A stretch of 6,557 nt of DNA from Fimenecus sp051881415 (lineage in GTDB: Bacteria > Bacillota > Clostridia > Oscillospirales > Acutalibacteraceae): NCBI GenBank assembly GCA_051881415.1, contig JBJEPV010000173.1:1-6557 (forward strand), in the 5' to 3' direction. Both the position numbers and the translations under genes were made by a program. The notes beneath the pieces are model-generated. The model was given only the letters and a program-made list of their open reading frames with translations, did no database searches and was not told the DNA's origin. Each line of letters starts with the position of its first letter. Positions within the stretch are counted from its first letter, which is position 1. This document shows, in pieces, positions 6,171 through 6,557 of this stretch.

Positions 6171-6172
6171 GG

Positions 6173-6190
6173 TTGTGCAAAATTGCACAA
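6173..6190. repeat. Inverted repeat TTGTGCAA-AA-TTGCACAA
   Basis: Two exact 8-bp arms are separated by 2 bp and placed between the DUF1292 stop codon and the candidate RNA. They sit between the putative -10 and -35 positions. With only 2 nt between the arms, a DNA-binding-protein operator is more plausible than an RNA hairpin. There is no T-run after it on the - strand, so it does not look like a terminator. Confidence 0.5.
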
Positions 6191-6198
6191 AAAATGTG

Positions 6199-6498
6199 TT
6201 ACTCTTCTTCCTGAATATCGAACAGTTCCGAAAGACGCTCTTCAAAAATACTGCCGATTTCGTTGAATTCGTCCTCGTCCTCAATCGGCTCTAAATAGGT
6301 TTCGCCGTCCTCCTCGCTGACCTTTAAAATAATCAACTCGCCGTCGTCCTCTAAAATTTCCTCTGCCTCATCATACACAGGCAACAGCGCCACATAGCGC
6401 GCGTCGTCGGTTTCAATGCGGTCTAATTCCTCAAAAATATGCTCCACACCGTCCTCATCGACCACGCTGACAATGTCGGGATTGTAATTTTCGTCCAT
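6199..6498 (-). CDS. DUF1292 family protein (YrzB-like)
   Basis: This is a 99-residue, very acidic protein: 39 residues are Asp or Glu. The family pattern is visible: an N-terminal IVSVVDEDGVEHIFEELDRIE, a central YVALLPV (35-41), then a strand-like GELIILKVSEEDGETYLEPIEDEDEFNEI and a short C-terminal helix, IFEERLSELFD. This matches the small DUF1292/YrzB family of Firmicutes, whose function is unknown and which is typically encoded near other small conserved genes such as ruvX and ireB-like genes. It has no signal peptide or membrane segment, so it is probably cytosolic. The ATG at 6498 has no Shine-Dalgarno sequence in the 9 nt upstream; the nearest good one is beyond a hairpin (6508-6535). 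The structured-RNA candidate follows on the same strand with no terminator in between. Confidence 0.88.
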   Translation of the reverse strand: MDENYNPDIVSVVDEDGVEHIFEELDRIETDDARYVALLPVYDEAEEILEDDGELIILKVSEEDGETYLEPIEDEDEFNEIGSIFEERLSELFDIQEEE

Positions 6499-6507
6499 AG
6501 TGTTCTT

Positions 6508-6535
6508 GTATGATATAGTCGAGGCTACATCATAC
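6508..6535 (-). promoter_or_regulatory. Hairpin in the DUF1292 leader between a Shine-Dalgarno-like run and the start codon
   Basis: On the - strand GTATGATGTAG pairs with CTATATCATAC around a CCTCGA loop: 11 bp, including one G-U pair that would be an A-C mismatch if read on the + strand. It sits 9 nt before the ATG. AGAAAGG (6542-6536) abuts its 5' side. Alternatively, TATGAT (6534-6529) could be a -10 box, in which case the dyad would be a DNA operator rather than a leader structure. Confidence 0.55.
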
Positions 6536-6557
6536 CCTTTCTAAATATTTACACTCA

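Noticed and set aside
5855..6190. Overlapping open frames of 94-111 codons on the - strand and 61-80 codons on the + strand across 5778-6214
   Set aside because: They have no ribosome binding sites and no recognisable protein features, they cross the terminator and the strongly structured RNA region, and they conflict with one another.

Overview
The window reads as chromosomal DNA from a low-to-mid GC member of the Clostridia. The Oscillospirales/Ruminococcaceae type is the best guess. The grounds are strong GGAGG-type ribosome binding sites, a TTG start, a YrzB/DUF1292 gene, a Firmicutes-style MacB/FtsX transporter, and 'GTAGGGGC'-type GC-rich interspersed repeats of the kind common in that group. 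No plasmid, phage, transposase or CRISPR signal is visible.

Left block (1-2283, + strand): a tight three-gene operon. It encodes the C-terminal part of a circularly permuted ATP-grasp protein (cut by the window edge), a short alpha-E (DUF403) helical protein, and a transglutaminase-like cysteine protease/peptidase with an intact Cys-His-Asp triad. This trio recurs across bacteria and has been predicted from comparative genomics to be a peptide/amide-forming (amidoligase) and peptide-processing system. Its substrate is still unknown. The first two genes overlap, and the third begins 18 nt after the second, so they are almost certainly co-translated.

Middle (2284-2570): a convergent intergenic spacer. 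It holds a nested inverted-repeat element (a 27-bp perfect GC-rich inverted repeat inside a looser outer pair) and then a hairpin terminator that can serve both directions.

Right-centre block (2571-5785, - strand): a two-gene ABC transporter operon, ATPase then an 844-residue FtsX/MacB-type permease, with an ATGA start/stop overlap. A stable leader hairpin lies just upstream of the ATPase ribosome binding site. No sensor kinase or regulator is in view, so the substrate cannot be named.

Right edge (5786-6557, - strand): a DUF1292 (YrzB-like) acidic protein gene, followed on the same strand by about 180 nt of non-coding sequence. This folds as one long irregular hairpin with base-paired ends and an A/U-rich middle, then meets a strong intrinsic terminator. 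The length and shape fit 6S RNA (ssrS), but this is a structural inference. The start of the DUF1292 gene lacks an adjacent Shine-Dalgarno sequence; a 28-nt hairpin separates a good Shine-Dalgarno-like run from the start codon.
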